A DNA stretch of 64,000 nucleotides from Eumeta japonica (Eukaryota > Arthropoda > Insecta > Lepidoptera > Psychidae): assembly GCA_005406025.1 (NCBI GenBank), contig BGZK01000013.1:868001-932000 (forward strand). The letters are read 5' to 3'. Of the stretch, positions 12,601-24,360 are shown one piece after another. The stretch's first letter is position 1. The number at the start of each line of letters is the position of its first letter. A program made the translations under genes and the position numbers. The notes below the pieces were generated by a model. The model was not told the origin of the DNA. It saw nothing but the letters and a program-made list of their open reading frames with translations, and searched no databases.

Positions 12601-15600
12601 TTTAACGATTAGTTATTCTTCCTAAGAAAATGTTGATGTTAATTTTTTTTTTATTTTGTAACTTCTCATATTTAGAACAAAATAGGCTATAAAATGTCAA
12701 TGTGAAGTACAAGTTATACAGCAATAAATTTCTTAGCCCCTAATGAGGACTTGTAATTCGTATACCAGCATAGTTTATAATTATAATTAATACGTATGTA
12801 TTTCCAAATGCATGCAAGCAGAAATTTGAATATTCTGCACTACAGATTTTTCATAGTTTTTTACCTGTACAACTTTTAATAAACTCACATCTAACACGTG
12901 GATATGTTTTAGATGGAGGTTTATGTCTAAATCGTGTCATTATTCGTCGTTCCAAATTCAAAAACAATATGAAAAATATTTGTTAGGTAAATTTAAATAG
13001 CAAAATTGACACGCGTCTAACGTACATAAACGACAATAACGTTTGTGTTTTTCATACGCAGCTAATATTAAAATTTCTAGAACGGGCCACTTAGAATTTG
13101 TGAAATAAAAAAAAAAGTACTTAAATTTTTAAATTAAAAAAATGAACTCTGCTAATCCTAACGAATATGTAGTATTCACCTGTCTCGAACTAAATTCAAA
13201 ATTAATTTAATTCGAGAAAATATTCGTGCAATGATTTTCTATGAATTTCGTTGCCATTTAAGCCAACAAAATGGTCAGACTTCGGTTGGATTTTCATGAT
13301 GAAGTTCCACCGATTGCCGCTGTTTGTAACTGATTCAACAAGTTCAAACGTGGTCCCACTAATCTAATTGACGATCTGCATAAGGGACGATCTTCTTTGG
13401 CGATAATCCAAAACAACATCAGTGCTGTGCGGCTCATGATAGAGACTGACAAAAAAGTGACCTACCAGCAGATTCGGACAAGCTTCAGGATCGGTATGAC
13501 GCAAGTGCATAGAACATTTGATGAACATTTAGTGGTCATGAAGGTTTATACTCGGAGGATACCTCATAATTTGACCGAAGCTCAAAAACTCCGTTGTTTT
13601 AATCGGCGCCGCGAAATGATGCATCCGAAAACGAAAAGACAATCTGCTTAGTCAGTGTTTCCTTTCGAAGAGTTTAATAAACAACCAGGCACTGCAGTGT
13701 AATAACATTTGTTTGCTTACTTTTTGGAAAAAAATTGGGAAAAATAACCTCGCAGTAGGATTCTTCTTCATCGTGACAACGCCTCATCACATACCGCTAA
13801 ATAAACAACTAATAATTTGGAGACGTTAGGTATAGAAATACTGGTTCACCCGCCTTACAGCACCGACCTCTCACTATACGAAACTTGGAGGAAAGTGATT
13901 TACGTATGCCGATGAAACAGTGACTGCATATGAAAAGGCCGTCGAAGTTACCCCGATTATGAGCGGGCAAATTGTTTCTCTCAGTGGTTCCATCGAATGC
14001 AGTGATCTATTGAAGTCAACGTACACTATTTTGAAAAGCAATAATAATAACAATAACTTGCCAGTTCGCTCAGTTTTTTATTTTCTGAAGACTTTCCGAT
14101 CGACCTATGTTTTATGTTCGCAGGCGGTATGCCGTCCAGGCGTCTCGAAGACCGTGTCGCGGTCGTCGGTGTCGGGCAGCGGGCGGCGGAGCGGCGGCCG
14201 GCGCCCGCGGAGCCCGGCGCCGCCCCCGCCGCCGGCGCTGCACTCCACCTCGTCCATCGACCGGCCCTTGCCTCCCATTCCAGCAGAGCCCTCGCAGCCG
14301 CCGCCGCCGCTCGCCCGCCGCGACTCTCAAGGTCAGCGATTACACAAAACAATGTAATTTACACGATTGCATCTCATGTAATATCTTATTATTACGTGTA
14401 CTATATTGCGCGACGTCCTGGTGATTTATTTTTAAATAACTTGTAATAATATTTGGGAGTCCAATGTGGGAGAGAAAAATAAATACATTTTTTCCACAAC
14501 GTATTCTCTTTATATAACTCAATTACTGTATAGTGTACAATTTGAGGATATTCATATTTTGTTTTACAAAATCAAAAAAAAATTGAGTGTGAATTCACAC
14601 GATGTAGTAGTGAAACCAAAAGAATTCGGCGTCTTACAGACGAAAGCACCGTGAGACTAGTTTATTTCAGTTTTTTCACACTCTTATGAGCTATAAAATT
14701 TTGTTATGGGGTCACACAGCCGATATTAACACAATTTAAATCTCCTTTATTTGCGTAGTAGTTTCTTTGTTTTTGTGCACATTGTCGAAGTTGAAATGGT
14801 CGAAAAGCTCGAAAAATTCAAAAAATATAGATAACTTATCGTTTAATACGAATCGAAGAAATCATTAAGATGTTCATGAAAGTTTTAAAAATAATAGAAA
14901 TTTGGACTGAAAACAGTAACTCCGCGAATCATTAAAAAAATTTCATTTTTTTCTGTATGAGAAATGGAAAAAATTCTATTCAACGACATATTTTGATACT
15001 AGTAAGGAATTAATTTTTCTTTTTTAACGTACGGAATCCTTAAACAAAAATAACATCATCACTTGATTTTGACATCCGAGCAAGGCATTTCTGCTGCGTT
15101 ATTCTTTATCTATTTTTTTTTGATAAGTCTGCTGGCTCAAGGTCGTACCGGCTTAACAGGCTAATCATTCAATGCCTTTATCAAATGGTGTTGTTTGAAT
15201 AACTGATTGGTACATATACGCAAGCTTCGAACGCCATACAGCCTCCGGATTTCGTTCTTTAGCTATTTTAGTCAAGTGTCAATACTACACTAAATATTCT
15301 ATATTTATAGTTCATACTAGTTTTCGTTTAGTCGCACTTTCGGGGACATGGAATGTAATTTAATATACTTCATCTGAAGTATAAATTTCTTTTATTGCAT
15401 TTGTTATTATTATTAAATATTTTTTATATACGAAATTGATTCGATTTATATTACATTAAAATTAAAGTTTTCTTTTTTTTATAATACACAGCTAATTAAG
15501 ATTTTTATGCCAAGGAACTAATAAATTTTGAAATAATTTATCGAGCTTAGAACAACACCATTGCTACAACATCACTATATCGTCCCACAGCATCTCAATC

Positions 15601-15802
15601 GTCGACGGTGTCGTCGGCGTCGGGTGCTCCGAGCTCTGCTAGCGGCGCGGGCGCCGCCCCGGCCGGGCCGGCGCCGGCCGCCGCCGCCGCCCGCGGAGGT
15701 TTCGCTCGTCAAGGCTCTCTCAGCGCCGCGCTCACCGAAGACGCAGAGGACACCATGAAAAACCTCCGGAAAACATTCGCCGGGATATTCGGAGACATGT
15801 AA
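9586..15802 (+). CDS. Syn: Synapsin, last six coding exons (5' part outside window or unseen)
   Basis: Synapsins are peripheral proteins of synaptic vesicles. They tether vesicles in the reserve pool, bind ATP through an ATP-grasp-like C domain and are regulated by phosphorylation. The coding exons are 9586-9678, 10403-10515, 11284-11380, 11871-12038, 14124-14331 and 15591-15802. All junctions keep phase, giving 296 residues and a TAA stop. Recognisable C-domain blocks in order are [63 protein letters not shown] and [14 protein letters not shown] Pro/Ala/Gly/Ser-rich linker follows, then the conserved invertebrate C-terminus [16 protein letters not shown]. The loop after GHAHSG reads VAK, where mammals have MGK. 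The protein start is missing. No readthrough extension follows, because a TAG comes soon after the TAA. I am very sure of the family. Confidence 0.96.
10403..10515 (+). CDS. Syn: Synapsin exon (C domain, YIDAKYD)
   Basis: The acceptor is CCATAG|GACATA and the donor TTTCAT|GTAAGC. It encodes [20 protein letters not shown] and the following strand of the ATP-grasp-like fold. It starts in phase 0 and ends two bases into a Met codon completed by the next exon. Confidence 0.95.
11284..11380 (+). CDS. Syn: Synapsin exon (C domain, SISGNWKTN)
   Basis: The acceptor is TTTCAG|GCGCAA and the donor GACGAA|GTAATT. It encodes [20 protein letters not shown] then [10 protein letters not shown]. The block SGNWKTN is among the best-conserved parts of synapsins. 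Confidence 0.95.
11871..12038 (+). CDS. Syn: Synapsin exon (end of C domain)
   Basis: The acceptor is TTTTTCAG|GTGAGC and the donor ATGCAG|GTCACT. It has 56 codons in phase 0 and encodes [20 protein letters not shown], then an [12 protein letters not shown] stretch and [10 protein letters not shown]. Codons are strongly GC-ending, unlike the surrounding introns. Confidence 0.95.
12297..12600. repeat. Possible interspersed-repeat remnant in a synapsin intron
   Basis: The segment starts with an A-run/T-run followed by AGGGTACCTACCTCCCCCAC. From memory this resembles the edge of a common moth repeat. No terminal repeats were found. Confidence 0.25.
13225..14044 (+). pseudogene. mariner transposase pseudogene inside the synapsin intron
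   Basis: Blocks in order are [69 protein letters not shown], the [16 protein letters not shown] region, [19 protein letters not shown] and finally [11 protein letters not shown] and HYFEKQ, which is the end of the protein. Several frameshifts, stops and internal losses separate them. The last codons end about 80 bp before a synapsin exon on the same strand. The 63.83 kb copy belongs to the same subfamily. Confidence 0.9.
14124..14331 (+). CDS. Syn: Synapsin exon (Pro/Ala-rich linker)
   Basis: The acceptor is TTCGCAG|GCGGTA and the donor CAAG|GTCAGC; 69 codons plus one base. It encodes [20 protein letters not shown], then Arg/Gly- and Pro-rich sequence including [13 protein letters not shown]. 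It is very GC-rich. The linker is unstructured and, from family knowledge, a likely phosphorylation and SH3-binding region. The reading frame stays open backwards into the mariner remnant. Confidence 0.93.
15591..15802 (+). CDS. Syn: Synapsin last coding exon (E motif)
   Basis: The acceptor is CCCACAG|CATCTC. The exon opens with two bases that complete an Ala codon. It encodes Ser/Gly/Ala-rich sequence, [19 protein letters not shown] and then [16 protein letters not shown] before TAA. RQGSLS looks like a basic-directed kinase site (inference). The 3' UTR follows. Confidence 0.95.
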
Positions 15803-18800
15803 AATCTCAACAACGGAAAGAAGTGTTAGCAACCTTCATTAGTCTGAAGAGAATCCTCATGGGAAACTTAATGAAATACAGTAACAATACGATTACCATA
15901 ATTTCAGTTTACATTATACCATTGCACTACTCAAGTGAGGGCTCAAAAGGTCAAAAAATTCATCATTCAAATTCAAAAGTTGCTCACGATTTATATAACG
16001 ATACATTGATTCAAAGGAGTGTCATAATTATACGGAGTGGTAATGTATGTTGTTTTCTCTTCAAATTATTGAAGAAAAAACATTTTAACTGACAGTCATA
16101 TACGTTGATTTTCAGAAATCACCATCGAAAGCGATTTATGCCTCTTTTACAAACAAAATGATATAGCCTTTTTGTTAGCGTTTCTTTTTCCTTTTTTGCA
16201 TTTAAAAACTGCCTGTTTAGAATAATCTTAAAGTTTCAGAACATCGATTAAAATTATCTACGTTTTATCTTCAGCTGGAAAAAAAAAACCAGCACACTGG
16301 GGAGTATGAAAAAATGTGTATGACTGTTATTCACACGACTAAATATTTTAAAATCTCAACACAGGTATTAGTAAAGATAAAGTTGAGTAAAGCCCACACA
16401 CGTTAAGTTTTTACAGCATTAGAAGTACATAATAATATTTTCTTAACGAAATAGAATATCTAACCAGCAGACGATGGTGACGAAAAATAAATGCATTAAC
16501 TTTCGTATTGACAGAGGTTTTGGAACATGGTTCGAGCGATAGCTTAAATTCTTAATACTCTCAATAATAATATAAAAAATAACTTCGATGATGTAAACTA
16601 AACTGGTACAGTTCCAACAGCTAAAGTTACGTGTCTTAACACACATATTCCAATAGGAACACTCCTTAAAATTAAATGTGAAATTACATTTTCACTTTTC
16701 GCCTGTGAACTACTACAATGCAACACATGGAAGAGGCCTGTATTTGTTTCAATATATATCAATCGTTACACTACAATGTGCAATATCAACATCGACGTCA
16801 TCGATACATTCGTGTAAAAATCTAATTAGACGTAGTGTTTAGCGGTTGAAACGGCTGAAATGCAGTCAGATGTAATTGAATATCTATTACATCTGACAAT
16901 CTAAAGGATAAATGAAGATGAGACAAATTTGATGTAGTTCGTAAGTCTCGGTCGGACTCATTTTTTAATCCATTTTGCAATGAAATGACTTGTTTTATTG
17001 TCCCGATTGATCACCAATCATACATGGGAATTCGTACATTCCGAAACTTGTTTCAATTTAGACAAAAGCGTGATTATTTTTTAAAACCAAAATAGTTATA
17101 CAAGAATTTTGTAATATAGTTCACTAATTATTTTGATTTTAATTGCATAAAAAGAACAATGCTTGTTTTTATGAATTTTCGATTCAGGTATATTCATAAA
17201 ATCAATATTATTTACAGTCGTTGTGCGTTCTCGAATTCATGCATGTCGTACGGTCGAATAGATTTTATAACGCTATCAATTTTTCTTCCATTTTTTGTAT
17301 TCAACCATAAAGTATGGGTGGTTATTTAATAGAAGATAATTTCTTTAAAAAAAGAGGGTGCCATTATTATCTATAATAGTAATCTCAGAACGTCAAAGTT
17401 TTTTTTTATAATTAAATAATTATTCGAAGATTTATTATTAGAACTCATCATTCGGTTATTCTAATCAGATTTCAGTAGCAAGTATACAGTCGTTTTGGGA
17501 TGTAGAAAACAACTTAATGCGTCTGTTGGTCTTTGGACGTAGGCATACTGTATAGGCAATAAGCGCAGGGCAATGTTTTTTCATTGCTAACAACATTTTT
17601 TCAATATAGTTCTAACTTGACATTATATTTCTACCATAAGTTTTATTCTAATGATAAATGATTAAACGGAGATGAACTGAGCTGCATTGCGATCGAAGCC
17701 ACCGGCGATGGTCACGCCTTGGAGTAGCTGACGTGTGTATCTACTTCGCTCTATAGCGCTCTCGCATTCAACTCTCAAACTACTTCCAAGCGAAAATGCA
17801 GACTTTGTACGCAAACTTCTCAATAAAACACAACAAGACCTATTATTTATGTGGTAATATGACGTTAATCTGACTGTAAATGGTTTTGTTGCAATAAAAA
17901 AATAGGAGGTTTGTATAAATGTATTAGTTACTCTTAGAGGTCTCAAAGCACAAAGATTAGATCACAACATCGGACAACATGGAGATTGTCACTTATTACA
18001 CATTCCATGCAGCCAAATTTAAAGTTTCTGAAAACGCATTAACTGGAGTATATATGCCATCAGATATATATATATCATACGTGTACATGTCGTTATTGAC
18101 TACATTTGAATTGTCATTATTAAAATGAGTATGACATTACAGTAAAAAGCGATCGCAAGTCGTCAGTAAGCAAAACGTGATAGATTTCTAACGACACATT
18201 TTTGTTGATTTTATTGTATTTTTTGTATTCAATTTCGTTATTTAAGTTTCCATTCATAATTAACATCGTCATTAAATTATAATGAATTGTCCTGTTCGAT
18301 ATTATCTTCACATCGATATTGACACACGATAAAATAGTTAAGTTATTGAAAATCATATTTATATACATGAAACTTTCCATTTCTTACTACATTCATTTTG
18401 ATTTTTTTAGTAAAAAATGTAGTCAAAGATATCATCAAAACGAAGAAATAAACGAACACAATGTTTACTAAATGGCGGTTTCATATGAAAGCGAATTAAC
18501 ATTTACTATTAGCAAAAGCATTAGATGCTAAAAAAGGGTAAAAATTCTCATAAATCCATGAGCATTCCTTATCTGCCAACATGTGCTAATAGCTAATCAC
18601 CAAATTACCAATTATATTCCACTACAAATGAAGTAAAATAACTTACTTTAATTTAAACGTAGAATATCTTTGTTAAAATGCGATCCAACGATTACTAAGG
18701 ATAAAACACTACAATTTTTCCGACTTTTGACTACGCAATCGTCTTCGAGGAGCTGGTTAATATTCTCAAACATAAATTGTAATAAGTTCTGTTTCCTTCA

Positions 18801-21800
18801 AATAATAAAAAAATATATATATGAAAACGTAGTCGTTCTGTCCTGCGCAGTAGTTGATATTGTTGAGTATTGAGCAATGCTATAAAAGACAATATTGTTA
18901 TAAACAAGAATTAATTCACATTTTATAGACCCTATTACTAGATGTATTAGATAGAATTAAGTGCGACTTGTTGATTAATGTGTGTACTAAGTTTGGTATT
19001 ATGTATATGCATTTTAATTGGATCTTTTGCGTTTCTCCTAGTCTCTCTCCTTTTTTGAGATGCGTTTTGAGTGTATTCCATGTCTAATAACATAGCAATA
19101 ATTTTTGGCAGCAATGTATAATATAATATTCATTATTTTTGTTGCGAAATCGATTTTTATTTAAAACGATAGAGGAAGCTGTGTGATAACCATTCATATC
19201 ACGAAAAATTAGATAGTGTTACCTAGCTTCGTTTAAAAGCGAATTACGTTACATTGCGCTTTTAAAATTAACATGAATAACTCTTAGAAAAATGTACCAG
19301 AAGGCATGCTATATACATATACATATTTTAGCTTAAGCCTATGCATACTTTAGGAATTTTAAATGTGTAGTTGAAAATTGGCATGAATTTGGCTGGGATT
19401 CATAGAATGAATTGATTGATTCAATCTCAATTCCTTAAACAGTTTTTACAACGAAAATAGTAATTAACATATGTCACAACAATGTTGGACTCTGTTATCA
19501 AAATAAATATATTAGATACTTAAAGCGATTCTTTTGCGTTATCATGAATAATGTTCACTACATCGTGAGTTCCTGAATTTCTTACGTTTTCTCAATTATC
19601 CAAACACTCCTTCGCAAATTAAAAAAACTTCTGTTTCAGTAATTTTCTAAACAATATGTAACTGAGGAAAATATAACATAAGTTCATTCTAAGTAATCAT
19701 GGTTTTTGAGGAAAAAAATAATGATCCTGTTATATTACAAGAAACGCGACCACAATGCAATTTCCTTTTGTATTTCATTTCTAGATTTTGTACATAACTA
19801 AAATGGTTGTTTTCACATTAAACGTCTTTATTCTCTTACCGCCAAGTTTAAGCTTTCAATATTTGGTGGAATATTTTCCTTAATTTTACGGTGGTGAATC
19901 GTTTAACATCTTTTTCCTTTGTTAAGCTACACGTTTCCGCCTTAAGTCCCAGAACAAAACTCATTCGGTTCGCGGACGACTACTTAGGTCGTTGAATAAC
20001 AAATAGTATTTGTTGAATGTAAACAAACAGCACAGGCGGTACAAAACAGTAGCCCGCTTTTACTTCCGTTTCGCTACTGGTTTGTCGTTTCTCACCATCT
20101 CCAGTTGTATAATATTCTCACAAAGGACGATTAACCTAGCGAAATTAGTGCATTTAGAACTACGGTCTATAATACTTTTTTCTACCACAAGCAGTGCACA
20201 GTAGTATCAAAATATGATAGTACCTAGATATTTGTTATGTGAATATTTTCAAAAAGTGTTGCACGTTGCAAGCGGTGTGTGATATTCTTTTATTTTTTTT
20301 TTACTGCAATGATATCCCAATTGACATATAAAAGTTCGTACTTCATGACATGGTATGTACAATACAGCTAAGTTAATCGCATGTAATTGTAATTACTAGT
20401 AAATTAAATACTAGTAATTGTATGAAACGATGGTATTATTATATTTAGGTTAAATTTTGTATGCACTCGTAGCTAGATCGTGACACGAAAACCGTTAGAT
20501 TTCGGCTACCGCGTTTGTAATATTCAATGTATGTGACTTGCGCATTTAGTAAAATGCTGCCCATAGATCTTTTTATATGGAATAACTGTTTTAAGTTAAT
20601 AAGTCGTCATGTGGAAATGATGATTCGACATGCACTAGTACAATTTTGTATTAAATATGTGTTAAATATTTATAATATGTTATGTTGGAGTTTGTGATTT
20701 TGTTTCATCTTGTGTAGCGTTTTATATAACAGTTTTTAATATACGAATTAATAACTCAAGGAAATTATTATAAATGCTGTTGTTGTTGTTGCTAATCAAG
20801 TTATACAATGTGTACTCGTTCGAAGGGGTCGGCTGTAAGTATAATATATTTAATAATTCTATCACGATCAACGCCATCTTGAAAGTCCGATTGAGGACTC
20901 AATAATTATAATAAGTAAATCTTTCTGTGTTGTTAAAGCATACCTTTTTGCGTTAAAATTTCTGCAATGTAATATATTTTATCATAACGTATAAGTTAGC
21001 TTTATGACTTATAAAAATAGCCCAACTTACTTTGGCTGTAGATCTGTATGACATTACTTTCAATTGGCATACCAGCAAAAAAAAAAAAATAATAACCATT
21101 GTAAAATTAATGGAAACATTGGATACCCAACTGTTTTGGTAATTTGGTTTACGTCGCTTAACAACAAATACTATCAAAACTTATCATACACTTTATGATT
21201 TTTGTACTATCAGTCATCATTCAAACTAAATCCTGTGCAGCTCATATGAAATACATTTTAAGTATTGAATATATTTTTTTAAATTGCTTACTGCTAATAA
21301 AATAATAATAAATTATTATACTTAAGATGTACAAGCGGTACTATTATATATTTATTACAAGTATGTATGAATAATTATTACTATTATAAATGAACCAAGG
21401 CAGATCATAGCGCAGTTTCACAAATCGTTTTTAAATGACTTGATACGTGCGCGTTAAATCTAACTACGTTTTAAAAAATCCCATAACCATAAAGAATCAT
21501 TTCGCTTACGACAACTACCTGCTTTTACACTGACAGCTAGTTAACATGAATATGCCTCGATAAAAATATGGACAGCAATGTGGCGGAAAATCGTCTTAAG
21601 ACTTTATTCTCAATTACAAAACATTCGTGCTAGTTGGCACTAGCATGTACCTACCATCAAATGAAATAATAGCTTATATACAGACGGTCTCGTAACGCAC
21701 TTGAAAAACTTTAAAAGAAACAATTAATGTCATTATTATTTAAAAATTGAAATGTTCAATGGCATTTTCTATAAGACTTAAACTTTCAACATAATCGATT

Positions 21801-24360
21801 TTTTTCCTACGTAGACAAAGCTGAATTCAAAAATAGTTTTCCCGCGAAGACAAATTTTGTCTAAACTTAATCGAAATTGCTTGCAATTTTTATCTTTTGA
21901 CAATCCCAATCTGTTTCGCAAGTTGTCCGGATACGCGGCGAAAAGTTTCGTTTTAAGGATGATAACCTTTAAAAACAGAAATATTGGCATTGTCTGTAGC
22001 TTACAGATGACCACTAATATATATTAATTAGTTAGACAACGTTTTTATAATTAATTATGAAATAACATATAACTTTTAATTTCATGTCATCAATTAGAAT
22101 ATGGTTAAATTTTATTGCTGTATTCTTAAGAAATAAACATTTTGTATTCCTTTTCAACTCTTGTTGTAATTATAATAGGAAAACGCAAACACCTTTTAAT
22201 TGCGATTCGATTATTCGACCTAATACGTCACTAGGTAACAACATAATATGTCAATGTATGTATTAAGTTTATTTCCGTCAAAATTGTCAGTTTTTAACGA
22301 GACCGAAATGTTGAAATAGAGTAATTATTATATACCAATTTATTCCACTGTATTTAAGCATATATTATGGTATGCATGTATTTACGCCATCTTTAATATT
22401 AAAGATGGAATAAATACGTTTTTCTGCGAGTACGATAACCGAGTATAAAATTGACTTTCTATTAAATACATATTTCGATTCATATTCATACAATGCAGCT
22501 TAAATGAAGAGAGGATTACTACGTCAACGCGAAAGGTATGCTTTGTGGATGGATTTGTTTTCGTCGTGATAGATACGTCTGTATTCAAAATACGTAAGAC
22601 ATGGTGTAATGTGAAACGGTGCAGGAAAATAGAAGCTGTACAAAACGGTTGAACCATTGTAAAGCCATGTCTTAAAATTGAAAGTAATAGTTTAATGAAA
22701 TTTGAATGCATGTTAATCTATGTATAATGAAATATTAAACTGAAAATAAATACCTCTTTTGGTAAGTAATAAACTATTTGTTTCATTTTATCGATACACA
22801 AAAAAAAATAAAACCTCCCTTCCTTATCCTTTTTTATCTTTTGAACTTTCAATAACATTTTGGATATTTTTTTGACAGTACGACCTCTAGCGTCTTTATT
22901 CAATACATACAAGCGAATTGAGAATCTTAAAAGGTGTTTTATCCACTCAATTATTTTATTGTTTTAGTAAATTTTCGTAAAAGTTATACTTGGAATACAT
23001 CTGCATAAAACTTACTGAAGCAAATTAAAAAAGCTGACTGTATAGTAAGTCGCACTCCCTCGTCCAGAAATCCGTAATACTGAGAAAAACTATACCTTTG
23101 GCAGCTAAATAAATGTATGTTTCTATCAATCATAATTCTCTCGCTATTAAGGGCTTTCTTAAAATTATTAAAAGATAATTATAAATTATGAAAGCATTTT
23201 AAGTCATTAAAGAAAGCATTTGTAAGCAGCCTCGGATCTACGATTTTTTCGAACCGGGGCAGAAACTTGATAGTGACGCCCCCTCTCTTGGTCTTTTGAG
23301 GTACATTGTTAAAAAAAAACACAAATTGGCATTTTTTATGATCAGGACAATAAGAACCCTTTAATAAATTTGCACTCTTTATTATCTATTTGCTAATAAC
23401 TTTTTCACTTGTATGTCATAAAATTTTATATAAGAAACATATTATGATGTGTGTTTCTGTTTTGAAGGGTTAAAAGTCATTTTTAATTTTTGTACTTATC
23501 AAAGTTAATAAGTGAAACTTCAATCCAATATAATTACCATTTTTCATAATTACATATTTAGATACTTTTTTATTTTTTTATCCAAAAAATATAATGTACT
23601 TAATTAAAAAATATTCAAAATACTTTTTGAAAGGAAAAACCATTAAAAATATCCTTTGAACAATTTTTATAGTTAATTATTTATAAAATTAATAAATGTA
23701 TTTAATTAAAATTCCCGCCATTAGATGTTGCCAACAATTTACTATGTTCCAACTGTTTGCAGTACATTTTGGAATTTGGTATTTTAAAAAACAATTGGGC
23801 GTTTCAAAATCAAATGAATAATTGCTAGAACCACGTGCGTAGGATACGGTGCGCTTTGTGAAGCAAATTTTTTTTCAACGATATTATTGGGTACTACGAG
23901 ACTTATAATAAAGAATACTATCTCCCTCTCAAAGCCATTTTATGATATATCTTATTACAAAATTCGCTTAAAATACCGTATAAAATGCTAATATAAAAAA
24001 GCGAAATGTCTTTATATACATTCGTAATTCGTTTATTAAGCTCTATCTAATGATTGGTTTGCATATAAGAATGTTGCCTTCAAATAAAATTTTGTAACTG
24101 AACTCCACATATGTCAGGCGCCTGCGGTTCGTACATGCCAAAAAGCTTTGTATGCGCTGTTGTTCCATTCATAAATGCCCCTAAATATTAAATAAGTACA
24201 ACTCATAAAAAATAATGTCATTCGATTTTTTTATTTTGGTTTCACGGGCGACATGCCATCTAGTAGTGGTCTCGGGAATTAACTTATATACTACAAACGT
24301 GATGATTCACACAATTCACTGCAGGTAAAGCATAACGAATCTGTTCTTATTTTTTAAAGC
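15803..24360. other. Synapsin 3' UTR and long AT-rich intergenic stretch
   Basis: The first part must be synapsin 3' UTR, but its end is not obvious because AATAAA-like strings are common. Beyond that I see no gene, transposase or RNA gene on either strand. A short TTG repeat lies at about 20.78 kb. A minus-strand open stretch at 17.66-17.95 kb has no recognisable motif. Confidence 0.5.

Noticed and set aside
14107..14446. Several long overlapping frames on both strands around 14.1-14.4 kb
   Set aside because: They are shadows of the GC-rich synapsin linker exon.
1..15800. A TIMP gene nested on the opposite strand of synapsin, as in flies and vertebrates
   Set aside because: No minus-strand frame shows the TIMP N-terminal CxC or the later Cys pattern. 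The host intron may lie outside the window.
17662..17946. Minus-strand open frame with LLQGVTIAGGFDRNAAQF
   Set aside because: No recognisable motif, splice context or repeat signature; not enough to call a gene.
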